The notes under the pieces were generated by a model. That model ran no database searches. It was not told the origin of the DNA and worked only from the letters and a program-made list of their open reading frames with translations. From Dicyema japonicum (Eukaryota > Dicyemida > Rhombozoa > Dicyemidae): a stretch of 64,000 bases of DNA. Position numbers and translations under genes: made by a program. Below are positions 46,634-57,609 of the stretch, one piece after another. The stretch spans positions 1-64,000 of the forward strand of contig RDEW01000095.1 in assembly GCA_011109175.1 (NCBI GenBank), in the 5' to 3' direction. Position 1 is the first letter of the stretch, and the number at the start of each line of letters is the position of its first letter.

Positions 46634-48432
46634 ATGTCTTCCAGCCTGATTGGAGCTATTGATCAAGGAACATCCAGCACAAAGTTTATGGTTGAATTAA
46701 TATGATTCTATGTTAGGTATTTGACTCTTCCACTTGGAAATGTGTTTCTTCCTACCAGCAGACTGTACGGTGTTTTAGTCCCCAAGAAGGGTCATTTTTA
46801 TTATTACTGCAGGTGGAATGAACAGGATCCCTACGAAATACTTGATAGTGTACTCCAATGCATGAATAAAGTCAGGGATCAAATACGTGATTTAAAATAC
46901 AAATCAATTCAAGCCATTGGAATAAGTAATCAACGGGAGACTGTTTTGGCTTGGGAAAGAAACAATGGGAGACCACTTTCTAACGCAATTGGTCACATTG
47001 TTAATCATAACTTAGTATGGAGTGATTTAAGGACTAGTGGGCTTATTGAAGATTATATTCGGAAATATAACATTGATGCTATTAAAGACACGTGTGGGTT
47101 ACCTCTTTCCCCATATTTTACAGCTGGGAAGATCAGGTGGTTGATAGATAATGTATCTGATGTGAGAAACTCTTTTGAGTTTGGAAATTGTTGCTTTGGA
47201 ACAATTGACACGTGGCTTCTTTGGGTGAGTTAGTTTCATTATTTTTTCAGAATCTTACTTGCGGGAGCTCTTATATGACTGATGTCACTAATGCTAGCAG
47301 AACCATGCTTTTTAACTTGAAGACTCTGAAATGGGACTCTGAACTCTGTCGCTTCTTTTCCCTGCCTCCTCCAAGTGACTGGCTTCCAAAAATATGCCCG
47401 TCGTCCCACAATTATGGTTTAATAACGTTAAATGATTGTCCCTTTGGTGGAGTCCCCATAACAGCCGTAGTATATGTTTAACATACCAGATTTTGGGAGA
47501 TCAACAATCCGCTCTGTTTGGCCATCAGTGCTTCTCGAAAGGATCGGCCAAGAACACGTAATATTGTGCTTACTCTCAGCTATGGCACTGGATGTTTTAT
47601 GCTCAAGAATATAGGGGACACTGTAATATTAATATTGAAACTAACAGCCGGTCATTAATAAGTCAGGTTTAATCACAACAGTCGCGTATCAAGTGAGTGA
47701 AATGCCAGTTTATGCTCATGAAGTAGTTTTCTGTTATATCTCTAGGGATCTGTGGCTGCTGCAGGAAGTGCTATTAATTGGGTGAGAGATAATTTGAAGT
47801 TATTTTCAAATTTTGACGAATTTGGTATTTTGGTAAGAGTAATGATAGATTGTATGACAAAACAGCTAAGTGACTCTGGACTTGTCTGTTTTGTACCTGC
47901 CTTTTCAGGACTGTACTGTCCACATTGGGATAGCTCGGCAAGGGGGTTGACTTTATTGATTATGCAGACTAATATGTGGACTTACTCAGTTCACTCATTC
48001 GGGACATATTATGCTGGCAGCCCTAGAGGCTATTGCCTTCCAGAATAAATTAGTCTTCGATGCAGAGGTGACTGTATATTGCAGTATTAAAGTGGGGAAA
48101 TGACGTCTCTGAATTAAGGGTGGATGGGGACTCTCAGCAAACTCTAGACTCATGCAACTGCAGGCAGACATACTTGGGATACCAATCAGTAAAACTTGTG
48201 ATTTGAATTTAGAACGGTTTGACTTTGGTGAGTTTACTGCCTTCGGATCTGCATTGGCGGCTGCGGTCACTGTTGGCTTGTTCTCGCCCTCAAAACCAGT
48301 CGAATCGTTAAACTTTACTACGTTTTATCCAACCTCTGACACAAACAGTATTTTCATGTAATTCATTAAGTTCAAACAAAATATAAATTATGGCTTGAAG
48401 CTGTTGAAAAGTCACGAAATTCTGTCATTTAA
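46634..48432 (+). CDS. GK: Glycerol kinase
   Basis: Phosphorylates glycerol with ATP. Twelve introns of 22-26 nt were placed. FGGY-family motifs: LIGAIDQGTSSTKFMVFD, EGWNEQDPYEIL, IGISNQRETVLAWE, VWSDLRT, GLPLSPYFTAGKIRWL, GTIDTWLLWNLTCG, YMTDVTNASRTMLFNL, ILGDQQSALFGHQC, AKNTYGTGCFML, GLITTVAYQ, GSVAAAGSAINWVRDNL, VPAFSGLYCPHWDSSARG and MQLQADILG. The last intron (23 nt) moves the end past the first in-frame stop to 48432, giving KYKLWLEAVEKSRNSVI. At 48126-48129 a GGGG run is one base short: VDGGLSANSRLMQ needs GGGGG. Elsewhere the gene is intact, so this looks like a consensus error, though a true frameshift allele is possible. Confidence 0.93.
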
Positions 48433-48439
48433 CATGTGA

Positions 48440-48600
48440 ATGTTTTAATTTTACTTCGGCCGCGGAGTTTTTGATACTGACTTTTATTAAAAATAGATCA
48501 AACCAAAATTTAGGCTTTAAGATGGCAACACTCCCACTATGTGACCTTCGGCCGCGGAGTGTTTGATACTGAATCTTATTGAAATATAGAACAATTTACA
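48440..48600 (+). repeat. Direct repeat of a GC-rich motif
   Basis: The string cttcggccgcggagt followed by ttgatactga occurs at about 48455 and 48547, spaced about 92 bp, in otherwise very AT-rich DNA. Homology extends about 40-50 bp with some changes. Its function is unknown. Confidence 0.7.
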
Positions 48601-48949
48601 TAATCTGTGATGAAATATTTCATCCTCAGATTTTAAATTTTTTTGCTAAAGTCTGATTTTCATTCTTTGTTTAGGCGTAATATTGTTCAGCAATACATCT
48701 TGCGACTGAAATCTCTTAATTTCGTTAAGTTATTGTGTTGTCAGTTTATAGAAACCCACAAGAATAATTTATCTCGAGTGATTAATTATTTTTTTAAATA
48801 TAATACTTTTTAGTTTTTAATAACAATTCTAATAAATTTCCCTTATTTATTTTTTTGTAATTATTTTTTGGAGATAAGCTAGACATTCCTCCAACGGACG
48901 GTTACATTTAATATGTGAATATTTTAATTTTATTTTTAAATAAATTTTG

Positions 48950-49125
48950 CACTGGAGTATAGGAGGCAGATCCCTGAGATGCCATATGGGCAGAAGGTTC
49001 AATTGGACAAGGCGCTCTCGGAGTTGTTTTAGCAGCCAGAATCGAAGCTGCTTGAGGAGGCAGGCGAGGAAGGTTGTTGATTATTAAATATATTAACTTT
49101 TTTATTGTTGGTTTAATAAAGTGGG
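48950..49125 (+). mobile_element. R2-like LINE 3' end
   Basis: The translation LEYRRQIPEMPYGQKVQLDK matches the end of the element at 2755-2900, and the tail tattgttggtttaataaagtg matches 2915-2935. An in-frame TAG after SELF shows decay. It ends about 55 bp before the Bud32 start codon. Confidence 0.7.
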
Positions 49126-49178
49126 TTCTAATTTTTAAATAAATTTTTATTAAGTTATAAATCTTTTTAATTTTTTAA

Positions 49179-49825
49179 ATGGAGGTGGTATTTAGTGGGG
49201 TTATTGATATTAGATTTGGAAACAGGGTGCGGAAAGTCGGTTGTATTTATCACAATTCTATGAAATTCCCTGTGTTATTAAGGAAAGATTTAAGCGGGAA
49301 TATCGGCAGCCTGCACTTGACTTGTATCTCACTCAACAGCGAATGCGAGCTGAAGTTCGTGCTTTAGTTAAATGCAAAGAAGCTGGGCTAAATACTCCTA
49401 CTGTTCTACACGTGGATATGATCAGAGGCCGAATTTATCTGCAACTTATATGTAATGGAGTTAGTCTTGCTGATTCTAACCTGACATGTGCCGTATTTTC
49501 TAAAGTTGGGTCTTCTTTGGCGATAATGCACAAAAACAACATAATTCACGGAGATTTGACTACTTCCAACATTCTGATTACTCATCAGCTTTCTGTGTAT
49601 TTGATCGACTTTGGTTTGGCTCACATTGACTCTGCTCTTGCTGAGGACAAGGCGGTTGACTTGTACGTGTTTGAAAGATCCCTTAAAACATCTCACTCGA
49701 ATGCTGACATCTTCTTCTCAGCCTTAATGTCCGCCTATATAAGCGAGTGGAGTGGGGGACAGCAAGTCAGTGATAAACTGGACGAGGTCAGAATGAGGGG
49801 ACGAAAGAGAGATGTTGTTGGATAA
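49179..49825 (+). CDS. TP53RK: TP53RK/Bud32 kinase, KEOPS subunit
   Basis: Small atypical kinase of the KEOPS complex, which makes the t6A modification of tRNA. Exon 1 (49179-49199) encodes MEVVFSG; a 26-nt intron (49200-49225) is followed by GAESRLYL, CVIKERFKREYRQPALD, MHKNNIIHGDLTTSNILI (catalytic loop) and VYLIDFGLAHID (metal-binding Asp). The Bud32-specific EDKAVDLYVFERSL and the basic tail LDEVRMRGRKRDVVG follow. About 206 residues, close to the archaeal and yeast core length and shorter than human. Unspliced reading would lose GAES, the glycine-rich-loop equivalent. Confidence 0.95.
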
Positions 49826-50800
49826 CTTCCAACATAAACTTGTTTTTTTACCGTCGATTTAAATATTGTTTTATTGAATTAGTTGTATTAACATGAAAAT
49901 GATGTGTTCTTAAGGGAACTTTGAGATTAATGTTCCCCTCATTCTCGGGAACACTAGAGAGCCTAGTATAAATGATCCAAAAGGACAGAAACCATAAACT
50001 TTAAGAATTGATATTTAGCTAGTAATTATATCATCCCACTTCTAAGAGATGACCATTGTCAACGATCCTCCAAGTTTTGGAGTAGAGTAAAAACATTGAT
50101 GCATCGGCAATCATTTTTGCTAAGAAACTAGTGTATTGGATGTAACTGAATTTAGTCCGTCACCTGAGAAGAAGAACGAGTATCTAACTCCAACGGTAGA
50201 CAAGTTCACCAAGACAACAATCGTGAAAACTCTTCTAAGGAATGATCCAGTGGAACAGGTTAAATCGAATGTTCTTTTTTTGATTCCATTTTAGCAGTGA
50301 GTACCTTTTGAGACAAGTGGATAGATAACATGACACAACGATAATAAGGAACGAATAGAAGAAACTGAGTAAAGGATTTGAAAACCTTCAACCGAGTAGC
50401 CAACGAGATAAATCATCCTCGAAATGACAAAATTCCAAAAACCATGGTAACACAAGACTAAATACTCACATAATCACGACACTCTAACAGAGATCTCATT
50501 TTGGCACGATGCTCCCTTCGGTTCCAGACAACCACATATCGGCCGTATAACCAAATGATCGTAGTTACATGGACGGACCTTTCGCTTCTTACTGATTCCA
50601 GAGGCATTGGAGAGGAAACCTTCCCATAAGTCCATCGAGATCATTTTTATTGATATAAAAACCGAACCAATAAGGTACCTAGCCTTGATATACCGGGAAA
50701 AGGTTGAGTCAACTTTCAATTAAGGTATTTTATTTAGAACCCCGGGATCATTGAGAAAGAAAGACAGAAAAAAACGTCAGACAGTTAGGTAATCACAGTT
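49826..50800. other. Intergenic, no supportable gene
   Basis: Only short frames. The region is flanked by SINE-2-like pieces and contains no motif I can name. Confidence 0.4.
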
Positions 50801-50835
50801 TCCGCAATCAAACGAGCCATCCAACGTTTGTGGTT

Positions 50836-51561
50836 TCACATTGTCCTCACTACCATGCGGAAGAGCCTTCTCTCATCCCTGTAGAAGAATCGTATTGGGG
50901 AGGGGAACTTCCTAACAAATCGACTTTCTTTTGCCTTGGAAAAGGACAGGCCAAGCCGGTTTCCGTCAACCTTACAGACCCGAAGGAATCCGGTTCGGCG
51001 ACTACAAGTCGTAGCTTCCGTGAGTAGGGGATTAACCATTGATCCAGAATGAGTCCCATCATAAATATAGTTTTCCGGTATATTGAATTGATTCTGTGGT
51101 GCGTAGCCTCTGATAACGCAAATCTCCATGCAACAGAGGCATGATCCACAGCTAAGGCGATATGTTGCAGGTAGAGTGTTGCAACAGAAGCATCCAAATT
51201 CAAAGAAATCCTCCCGACAAGCGCGTGCAACTTTCAACTTCTGCAGACCTATAGAGAGAAATTTCTTCGCATGTGAATGAAATTCAACAGCCTGTCGAAC
51301 ATAAATCCAAGAATTGAAGGAGACCTTTTTACTGGTATCTGGACAGGACCAATGAAAATTCTTGGATATTATTTTGAACGACGGTCTGAGGTAAAAAGCC
51401 TTCATAATGATTTTTCGGCAAAAATCGTTAGTTGGTGCAGTCAACCAATCATAGACGAGGTTCACTCTCGCTTGGGTATTAGAGGTTGCAAGGTATATCA
51501 AGTACATATGGTCGAAGAGAAACGTACCCCTCTGTCCATATTCGCCATTTCGGGAAGCCAT
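50836..51561 (-). CDS. Unrecognised ORF of 241 codons, probably transposon-derived
   Basis: The second longest uninterrupted frame in the window after the LINE and J-protein neighbourhood is excluded. It starts MASRNGEYGQRGTFLFDHMY, is rich in Cys, Arg and Phe, and includes a cysteine-rich stretch (FGCFCCNTLPATYRLSCGSC). A second minus-strand frame of 126 codons overlaps it. Absence of micro-introns and a higher GC than true genes here suggest a mobile-element origin. I do not recognise any domain. Confidence 0.25.
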   Translation of the reverse strand: MASRNGEYGQRGTFLFDHMYLIYLATSNTQARVNLVYDWLTAPTNDFCRKIIMKAFYLRPSFKIISKNFHWSCPDTSKKVSFNSWIYVRQAVEFHSHAKKFLSIGLQKLKVARACREDFFEFGCFCCNTLPATYRLSCGSCLCCMEICVIRGYAPQNQFNIPENYIYDGTHSGSMVNPLLTEATTCSRRTGFLRVCKVDGNRLGLSFSKAKESRFVRKFPSPIRFFYRDERRLFRMVVRTM

Positions 51562-51589
51562 CCAGCGGAGTAGGGAAGGAATATATCCT

Positions 51590-51790
51590 TTTTTTAATAC
51601 CAGCTAAGCATTGAACGTCTCCTGAGACAGGTGGATCAACTGGAGCATCTTAGGATTTGAAGAAGAAACAGAGCTTAACGTTATCCTTTAACCAAATAGC
51701 GGTGTGGAAATCGAATCCCACAGATAATCGCGACTCGAGCGACATAGTGTAATAGAACTAAACCACCAACTCGACCTCGACAAGCTGACA
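51590..51790 (-). mobile_element. SINE-2 family copy with tRNA-like head
   Basis: On the minus strand: gagttggtggtttagttc (A-box region), then gtgggattcgatttcc (B box), then a body shared with 9750-10110. It sits about 90 bp upstream of the P450 reductase start. Confidence 0.6.
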
Positions 51791-51877
51791 TTTAAAATTA
51801 GAATATTTCAAGTTAATTTATATTAATTTAATTTTTGTTCAGATTAAAGCATTATTATATTTTTTTATTGTGTCCTC

Positions 51878-54089
51878 ATGCTGTTGCTAATATTAACAGC
51901 AATCACTGTGATATACATTGCCTGGACTCTACTTTCAAAGAAAACTCAGTTTGTCATGTAGTAAATGATTTCTAAGTAATGAGCATGTGAAAACCCCTAC
52001 GAATTCATTCATTGACGAAATGGTCAACAGAGTTTGTTGCTTTTTATTACGGTAGAATAAGGATACGGCTATAATATTCGGATCTGAGTCAGGCACAAGC
52101 GAATATTTTTCTCACAGCATTAAAACGGCATTACAGAGAATTGGGAGGAGCGCAGTCGTGATTGACCCTTCGCAGTGGGATATTGTTGTTGCGGATATTT
52201 ATTATCAGGAATGCCTGTTGGAATTCGCAAAAATTGAAAATTTCCTTGCAATCTTCATTGTGGCTACTTACGGAGAAGGAGATCCTACATCCAACGCTCA
52301 ATCTTTACATGAATTCCTCAACGAGGACGGAGATGATCTCGAATCGATGAAATATGCAGTTTCATCGCTCAGTTAACATCAAAGGTATTCGGCTGCGGGA
52401 ATTCGTCCTACACATACTATAATGAAATGGGAAAATTCGTGCATAGAAGACTCGAGTTACGCGGAGCTACTCCAATATTTGATTTAAAATTGGGGGACAG
52501 CAACGATAAGTATATTTGATTAAAACTCTACAAGTATAGAAGAAGACTTTATAGAGTGGAAATCATCACTACTGTCGAGGATATTTGATTTGTTCGATCT
52601 CCACAACGTTGACATTGAAATGTTCCATTATTGACATTATTCAAGAAAGAGAAACTACACGTTGATTGAGCACGTGAGTGGAGAGTACTACAGGGGACAG
52701 ATTTCGACCAACACTGAAATGGGGTTGAATTTCTTTTTACGGCAGAATATTTGACATTAATAATCCTTTTATGGGAAAGATGGTCAGTGTCAGCAGATTA
52801 GGCAAAGATGGAGCACGTGTATTTTACAGAGCAGAATTTGATTTGACGGGTTCCGGACTGAGGTTGCGTGTCTGTAAATGAAAGATATTCTGCTGGTGAC
52901 CATATAGGGATATATCCAAGAAATAGCCCAGTCATTGTCGATAGAATCGGGGATCTGCTTGGCACAGACCTTGATTTGATATTTAGTCTGGAGAGTGCTG
53001 ATGGTTTTGTGTGTCTGTGATTTCTCAGAGGATTCTAAGAGTAAACATCCGTTTCCTTGTCCAACAACCTACAGGATTGCTTTACTGCACTACTTGGATG
53101 TGTGCACTCCTCTGCGAAGAGATATTCTACAATTTCTATTACCTTATGTTTCTGAGTCGAGGGACAAGCAGTTTTTTACTTCACTCGTTGAGAATACTAC
53201 TAATGAATCCAACAAAGTTGTACTTCCTCTGAATTGTAGGGTGTATATGATGAATGGGTTGTTTCTGCACGACGAAGTATTCTTGATTTTCTTGAGGAAA
53301 TCCCATCTTTGAGACCGCCCTTAGATCTTGTTTGTGAGGTGCTCCCTCGTCTCCGACCTAGAATGTATTCCATTTCGTCATGTCCTCGAGTTATCATCGG
53401 ATTTTGATTTTTTAGACTTCTCCCACTGTGGTTTCAATCACAGCCGTTATGGTGGACTATATTGCTCTATCTGGGAGACAAGTTAAGGGAGTTGCCACGT
53501 CATTTATGTGGGATTGTGGGGAGAAGGACGTTCCTTTATTCATTCGGAGGTCAACCTTTAAACTACCTAGCCGACCGTCTCTGCCAATAATAATGGTTGG
53601 TCCCGGGACTGGAATAGCTCCATTTATGGGATTCCTCCGTGAAAGACAAGCTAGGAGACTAAATAACGGTTATTTTTGTATATATTTTGCAGGTAGGATT
53701 GCTAAATCAATCTTATTTTATGGCTGTCGATACAAAAATGAAGATTACCTGTATGAAGATGAGTTGGATGATATGGTCAAGGATGGAACACTCACAGAAC
53801 TACACGTGGCATTTTCGAGAGATCAAGTAAACAAGATATATGTACAACATTTAATTTGGGAAAACAGAGATACATTATGGGGACTGATTAATGGGGAAAA
53901 GGGACATTTGTATATATGCGGGTATATCGGCTGAGTTATGTTAGGGATGCCAAACACATGGCACGAGATGTGAATGACACATTTGTTCGTATTGTTTCAC
54001 ATTGTGGGGAAATGCCCGAGGAAGAGGCCAAACAGTATATAATGCGACTGAGGCAGTCCAGGCGGTATTTATGTGATGTTTGGAGTTAG
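51878..54089 (+). CDS. POR: NADPH-cytochrome P450 reductase
   Basis: ER-membrane diflavin enzyme passing electrons from NADPH through FAD and FMN to P450s. Twelve introns of 22-31 nt were placed. The N-terminal anchor is MLLLILTAITVIYIAWTLL. FMN domain: AIIFGSESGTSEYF, IVATYGEGDPTSNAQ, YAVFGCGNSSYTYYNEMGK. FAD domain: YSAGDHIGIYPRNSP, SKHPFPCPTTYR, RPRMYSISS, GVATSFMWD. NADPH domain: IMVGPGTGIAPFMGFLRERQ, FYGCRYKNEDYLY, ELHVAFSRDQVNKIYVQH, YICGDAKHMARDV. The end is DVWS with the conserved penultimate Trp. CGDA appears only after removing a 23-nt intron. TRMT10C begins 98 bp downstream. Confidence 0.96.
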
Positions 54090-54187
54090 TTTGATTATTT
54101 GAATTTTAATTTTTGACTAATAAAGTTTTTTGATTATATTTTTTTAATTGTTATTTAAATTTTTTTAACTATAATTGTTTGAAAGCA

Positions 54188-55198
54188 ATGTGGACATTTA
54201 CATCATTGAGAAATTTATCCAAAATTGTGGCTAACTACAGATATGACAAGGATGATATTGCAAAATCGGACGAGCTGATGGCGAATCTAACAGAAGAGGA
54301 GCAAGAACTATATGAGCAACTAAAATTAGAATTTGAGATCAAACAGGCCTACGGTTCTAGTTTAGACTAATTCTTAGGTGACTGGTCTCTTCAATTAGAT
54401 AGTCGTCATTGGATCACTTTATTGGCTTCCAACAGCATTTCTTTACGGAACAAATTGTAAATTTATTAAAGCACACCAACAGGCTAGCAAGTTGGCTCAA
54501 AAAGGACAAGAAACAACGGGAAACAAACGATATCCCGGAACAAGTACTCCCACCTGTCAAAGAAGAGATATCTCTGATTGATTTCACCCCTCGAATAATT
54601 AGAAAACTTTCTTCCGCCGATTTGAAGCGGTACCCCCATCTTTCTAACAATAAAGCATACAGAGGACTCGTTACATATCCAGCATGTGCTTCTCGCCTAC
54701 TGTCTGCATTGACTTGTTCTACGAAGATAGGTTCAACAAATTGAATTGGCTAGCCTACGATATTATAGAAATCCTTAACTATCAAATAAGAAATCTCAGG
54801 GTCCCTTTAAATACACGTGTTTGTCATGTCAAGTCGTCATTTAACTCTATTTTAGCCCGGATGGAAACTTTAAGCGCATTTTCAGCCAAGAATATTCAAA
54901 TCTGTTGGAAAGTACCGCTTTGGAGTTGAGAACTGAGTGTCCTAGTAAACTTTACTCAAAGTCCAAACTGTGTTATATCACTCCATATGCGAATAATGAA
55001 TTAAAAGAGTTTGACTCTGACAAGGTTTACATATTCCCCGCTGTGAGTGATAAGAATCCACTAAAGAATCTCGTTCTTAACAGAGCAAAATCCATTAACG
55101 TGAAAATGTACAGATTATCTCCAAAGAAGGAACAATTCATTGGTCTGACAAAATCAATGCAATTGCTGGTTAATTTATTTAAAACAAAATTTTATTGA
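54188..55198 (+). CDS. TRMT10C: TRMT10C-like mitochondrial RNase P protein 1
   Basis: SPOUT-fold tRNA methyltransferase; in animals TRMT10C with HSD17B10 and PRORP processes mitochondrial tRNA 5' ends and methylates position 9. Four introns (24, 26, 35 and 23 nt) were placed. The N-terminus MWTFTSLRNLSKIVANYRY is basic and suits a mitochondrial targeting peptide. The middle shows EEEQELYEQLKLEF and LASWLKKDKKQRE; the fold region shows SPTVCIDLFYEDRFNKLNWL (human PLVFDMAYENYMKRKEL), CYITPYANNELKEFDSDKVY and KNLVLNRAKSINVKMYRL. The usual YVIGSxVD is YIFPAVSD, retaining the Asp. TRMT10C rather than TRMT10A/B is supported by the targeting-like start and long N-terminal domain. It ends 82 bp before CSK. 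Confidence 0.8.
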
Positions 55199-55280
55199 TC
55201 TAATAATTTTTGTAATTTATTGTTAAAAATTTTGAATTAATACGAATAAACTTAAACCTATAATATTTCCTGATAATTCA

Positions 55281-56800
55281 ATGATTTCTAAAAATTGTGA
55301 AATTGTAGCAAGAAAGTCCTTTGTTGCGCCTTCTAAGAAATTCCTCAGCTTTCAGACCTTCGAACCACTCACAGTTGTTGAAAATCCAAAGGCATTTCTT
55401 ATTATTTAAACCTGATAGGATTCCAATTGGGTGATGGCTGTCAACAGTCAGGGAACTACAGGATTGGTTCCCCTTAGTTATATGAGAGTTCGAGGAGAGG
55501 TTGTCACAAACATTGAATCGTATTGAACTAATATTTTATAAATTAGCTGCTATCACGGAAAACTAAGTCACTCCGAAGTGGACTCCATCCTTCTTTCAAA
55601 GAGAAATTTGGGCGCTTATCTTCTGAGAGATTCGTCCTCTCATAGTGCAACCTATGTTCTCTCTATACTCGGACCAAATGATAAAATTACCCACTTTTAC
55701 GTCTACAAGCTGGATTCAAAGTACTCGTTAGACAAAAAGCGTAAGTTTGACAGCATTGGAGAACTCCTACAAGTACCTCTATTTAGTATTTCCTAGCACT
55801 ATGAAAATGATGACTCATTGGGGTATTTATTAAAATACCCGATCACTCCAGAAAACAGGGATAGTGTGATTGACAGAGTGGCATTTGAGTCAAAAGGATG
55901 GTACATTAAGCCTTCCGACTTGGTGATCATTAAAAAAATCGGTTCTGGGGAATTTGGGGGTTGATCAAATTTTACTAGTAGAGATGTCTTTAGTGGAAAT
56001 TATCTTGACAAAAAAGTGGCTATAAAACAGCTGAAGGATAACAGTGGAATCAATGCCTTCCTTAAAGAGGCTTTGGTGATGACGTAATAGTTTATTTTAC
56101 CATGGCAGATCTATCAGCAATTCGAACGTCGTTCGTCTATATGGAATATCGATTGGTAGACAAGTCTCTATTGTTACGGAATTTCTCGACAGAGGAAGTC
56201 TCTTGAACTATCTTAGATCTCACGGATTTTCTGATATTTCTGAAGCTCAGCAAATTCAATTTTCGCTGTAAACTTTGTCAAAAATTGTAAGAGATATCGC
56301 TAATGGGATGGCATACTTGGAGAAGATGTCCATCATTCACAGAGACTTGGCAGCCCGTAATATTTTATTGAGCAATAATATTTGCGCCAAAGTATAATGG
56401 GGGTACTTATTTACAGGTTGGAGATCTGGGAATGGCAGTTTTGACTTCCAATTCAAAGGATCGTGTTAAGATTCCAATTCGGTGGGCCGCTCCTGAGAGT
56501 ATTTTTGATCGAGTAATATTGGATTCTTAAAAATTTTAGGTTTATACGACAAAATCAGATGTGTGGAGCTATGGAGTTGTGTTGTGGGAGATTTATTCAT
56601 TTGGACAAACTCCATATTCTAAATTCACAGTCGAGGAGATCAGAAGTGCGGTAAAAAACGGTAGAATTCTTGATCGGACTGATAAATGTCCTGATTTTAT
56701 GTACGAGTTAATGAAGAAATGTTGGAATTGTAAACCTGAAAGTAGGCCGTCTTTTGAAAGTATTGTCAATAAGCTTAATCAAATTAACTGCCATAAATAA
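55281..56800 (+). CDS. CSK: C-terminal Src kinase (CSK)
   Basis: Cytosolic tyrosine kinase that inactivates Src-family kinases. SH3: [38 protein letters not shown]2: [38 protein letters not shown]. Kinase: [99 protein letters not shown] rather than Src: no activation-loop Tyr, no C-terminal tail Tyr, and close similarity in the SH2-kinase linker. Eight introns of 24-27 nt; the first (55392-55418) has GC-AG ends. The DFG motif reads DLG (56423-56431). I cannot exclude further 5' exons. Confidence 0.92.
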
Positions 56801-56829
56801 CATTCTAATGCTGTTATTTATTTACCCCC

Positions 56830-57110
56830 CGGTCCCTTCATGTAAAGGAAACTTGTGGGTAACAAGGTGCAACTAGCATAGACTGACGTTCCCAGAAATC
56901 CGAAAGGTCGATCTCATGCGTAGAAGGAACATTAGGTAGGTCAAGAAACGAGAAAATATGACATGTCCCATGGTCAACAAGTGAACATGAAGGGCAAAGC
57001 GACGACTTTGCCTCCCCGGTCTTGTATAAATAGGCATTGAGGCCATGTGGTGATCGCATAGGAGGTGTTCCAGGTTTACCCACATGGCGGATGCGGAGTA
57101 ACTCTGCTTG
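56830..57110 (-). mobile_element. LINE-like C-terminal fragment
   Basis: The minus strand reads GLNAYLYKTGEAKSSLCPSC, then VDHGTCHIFSFLDLP and THEIDLSDFWERQS. This follows the pattern (LNAYLY..CPxC..H..F.C..DLW) at the C-terminus of Jockey-like elements. It lies just downstream of CSK. Confidence 0.5.
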
Positions 57111-57339
57111 GAATTGAAACGACTTACTCAGACCGTAGAAACTGCAGTCCTTACAGTTGTGAGAACCACCCAGCAGAGTGGGGAGAGCAAAAGATCTTTT
57201 TTATGTCACCCTAGCACTAGAACTTGCCTAAGAGACCGCTCTAGCGTTAGCATCAAGCTTTTAGGATATCAAAAAAGGCGATTAACTCTCTCTTTTTTCC
57301 CATAAGAAAAAAGTTGATTACGTAATAAGTAGGGTAACT

Positions 57340-57500
57340 TAAGTCAACAAAGTCAATTTAGAGTTAGACTTTAGTCTAAAAATAATGATTAATATAAAAA
57401 AATGTCAAAAAAATGTTTCTATAAAAAGTTTTTTAGGTCAATTAGGTCAACTTTTTAGATTTGTAGGTCAATTTTTTTAATTAGGTCAATTTTTAAATAA
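57340..57500 (+). repeat. Cluster of AGGTCA-like hexamers
   Basis: At least four taggtcaa units occur between about 57435 and 57490, two of them spaced as aggtcaattaggtca, along with related aagtcaa units from 57340. AGGTCA is the nuclear-receptor half site, and direct repeats spaced by three bases are a known receptor target layout. In AT-rich DNA this may equally be a simple-sequence repeat. Confidence 0.5.
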
Positions 57501-57609
57501 AAATTTAAATAATATAATTAAATCATAATTTTAAGCATCAAAATAAATTTAAAATAATCGACGTGACATTCCTGTCTTATTGTAACAAATCTTTAACTAA
57601 ACTATACAG

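Noticed and set aside
48125-48142. An 18-nt intron (gtggatggggactctcag) to explain the glycerol kinase frameshift
   Set aside because: Removing it does not restore the frame and would delete the conserved VDGG motif; a one-base deletion explains the data better.
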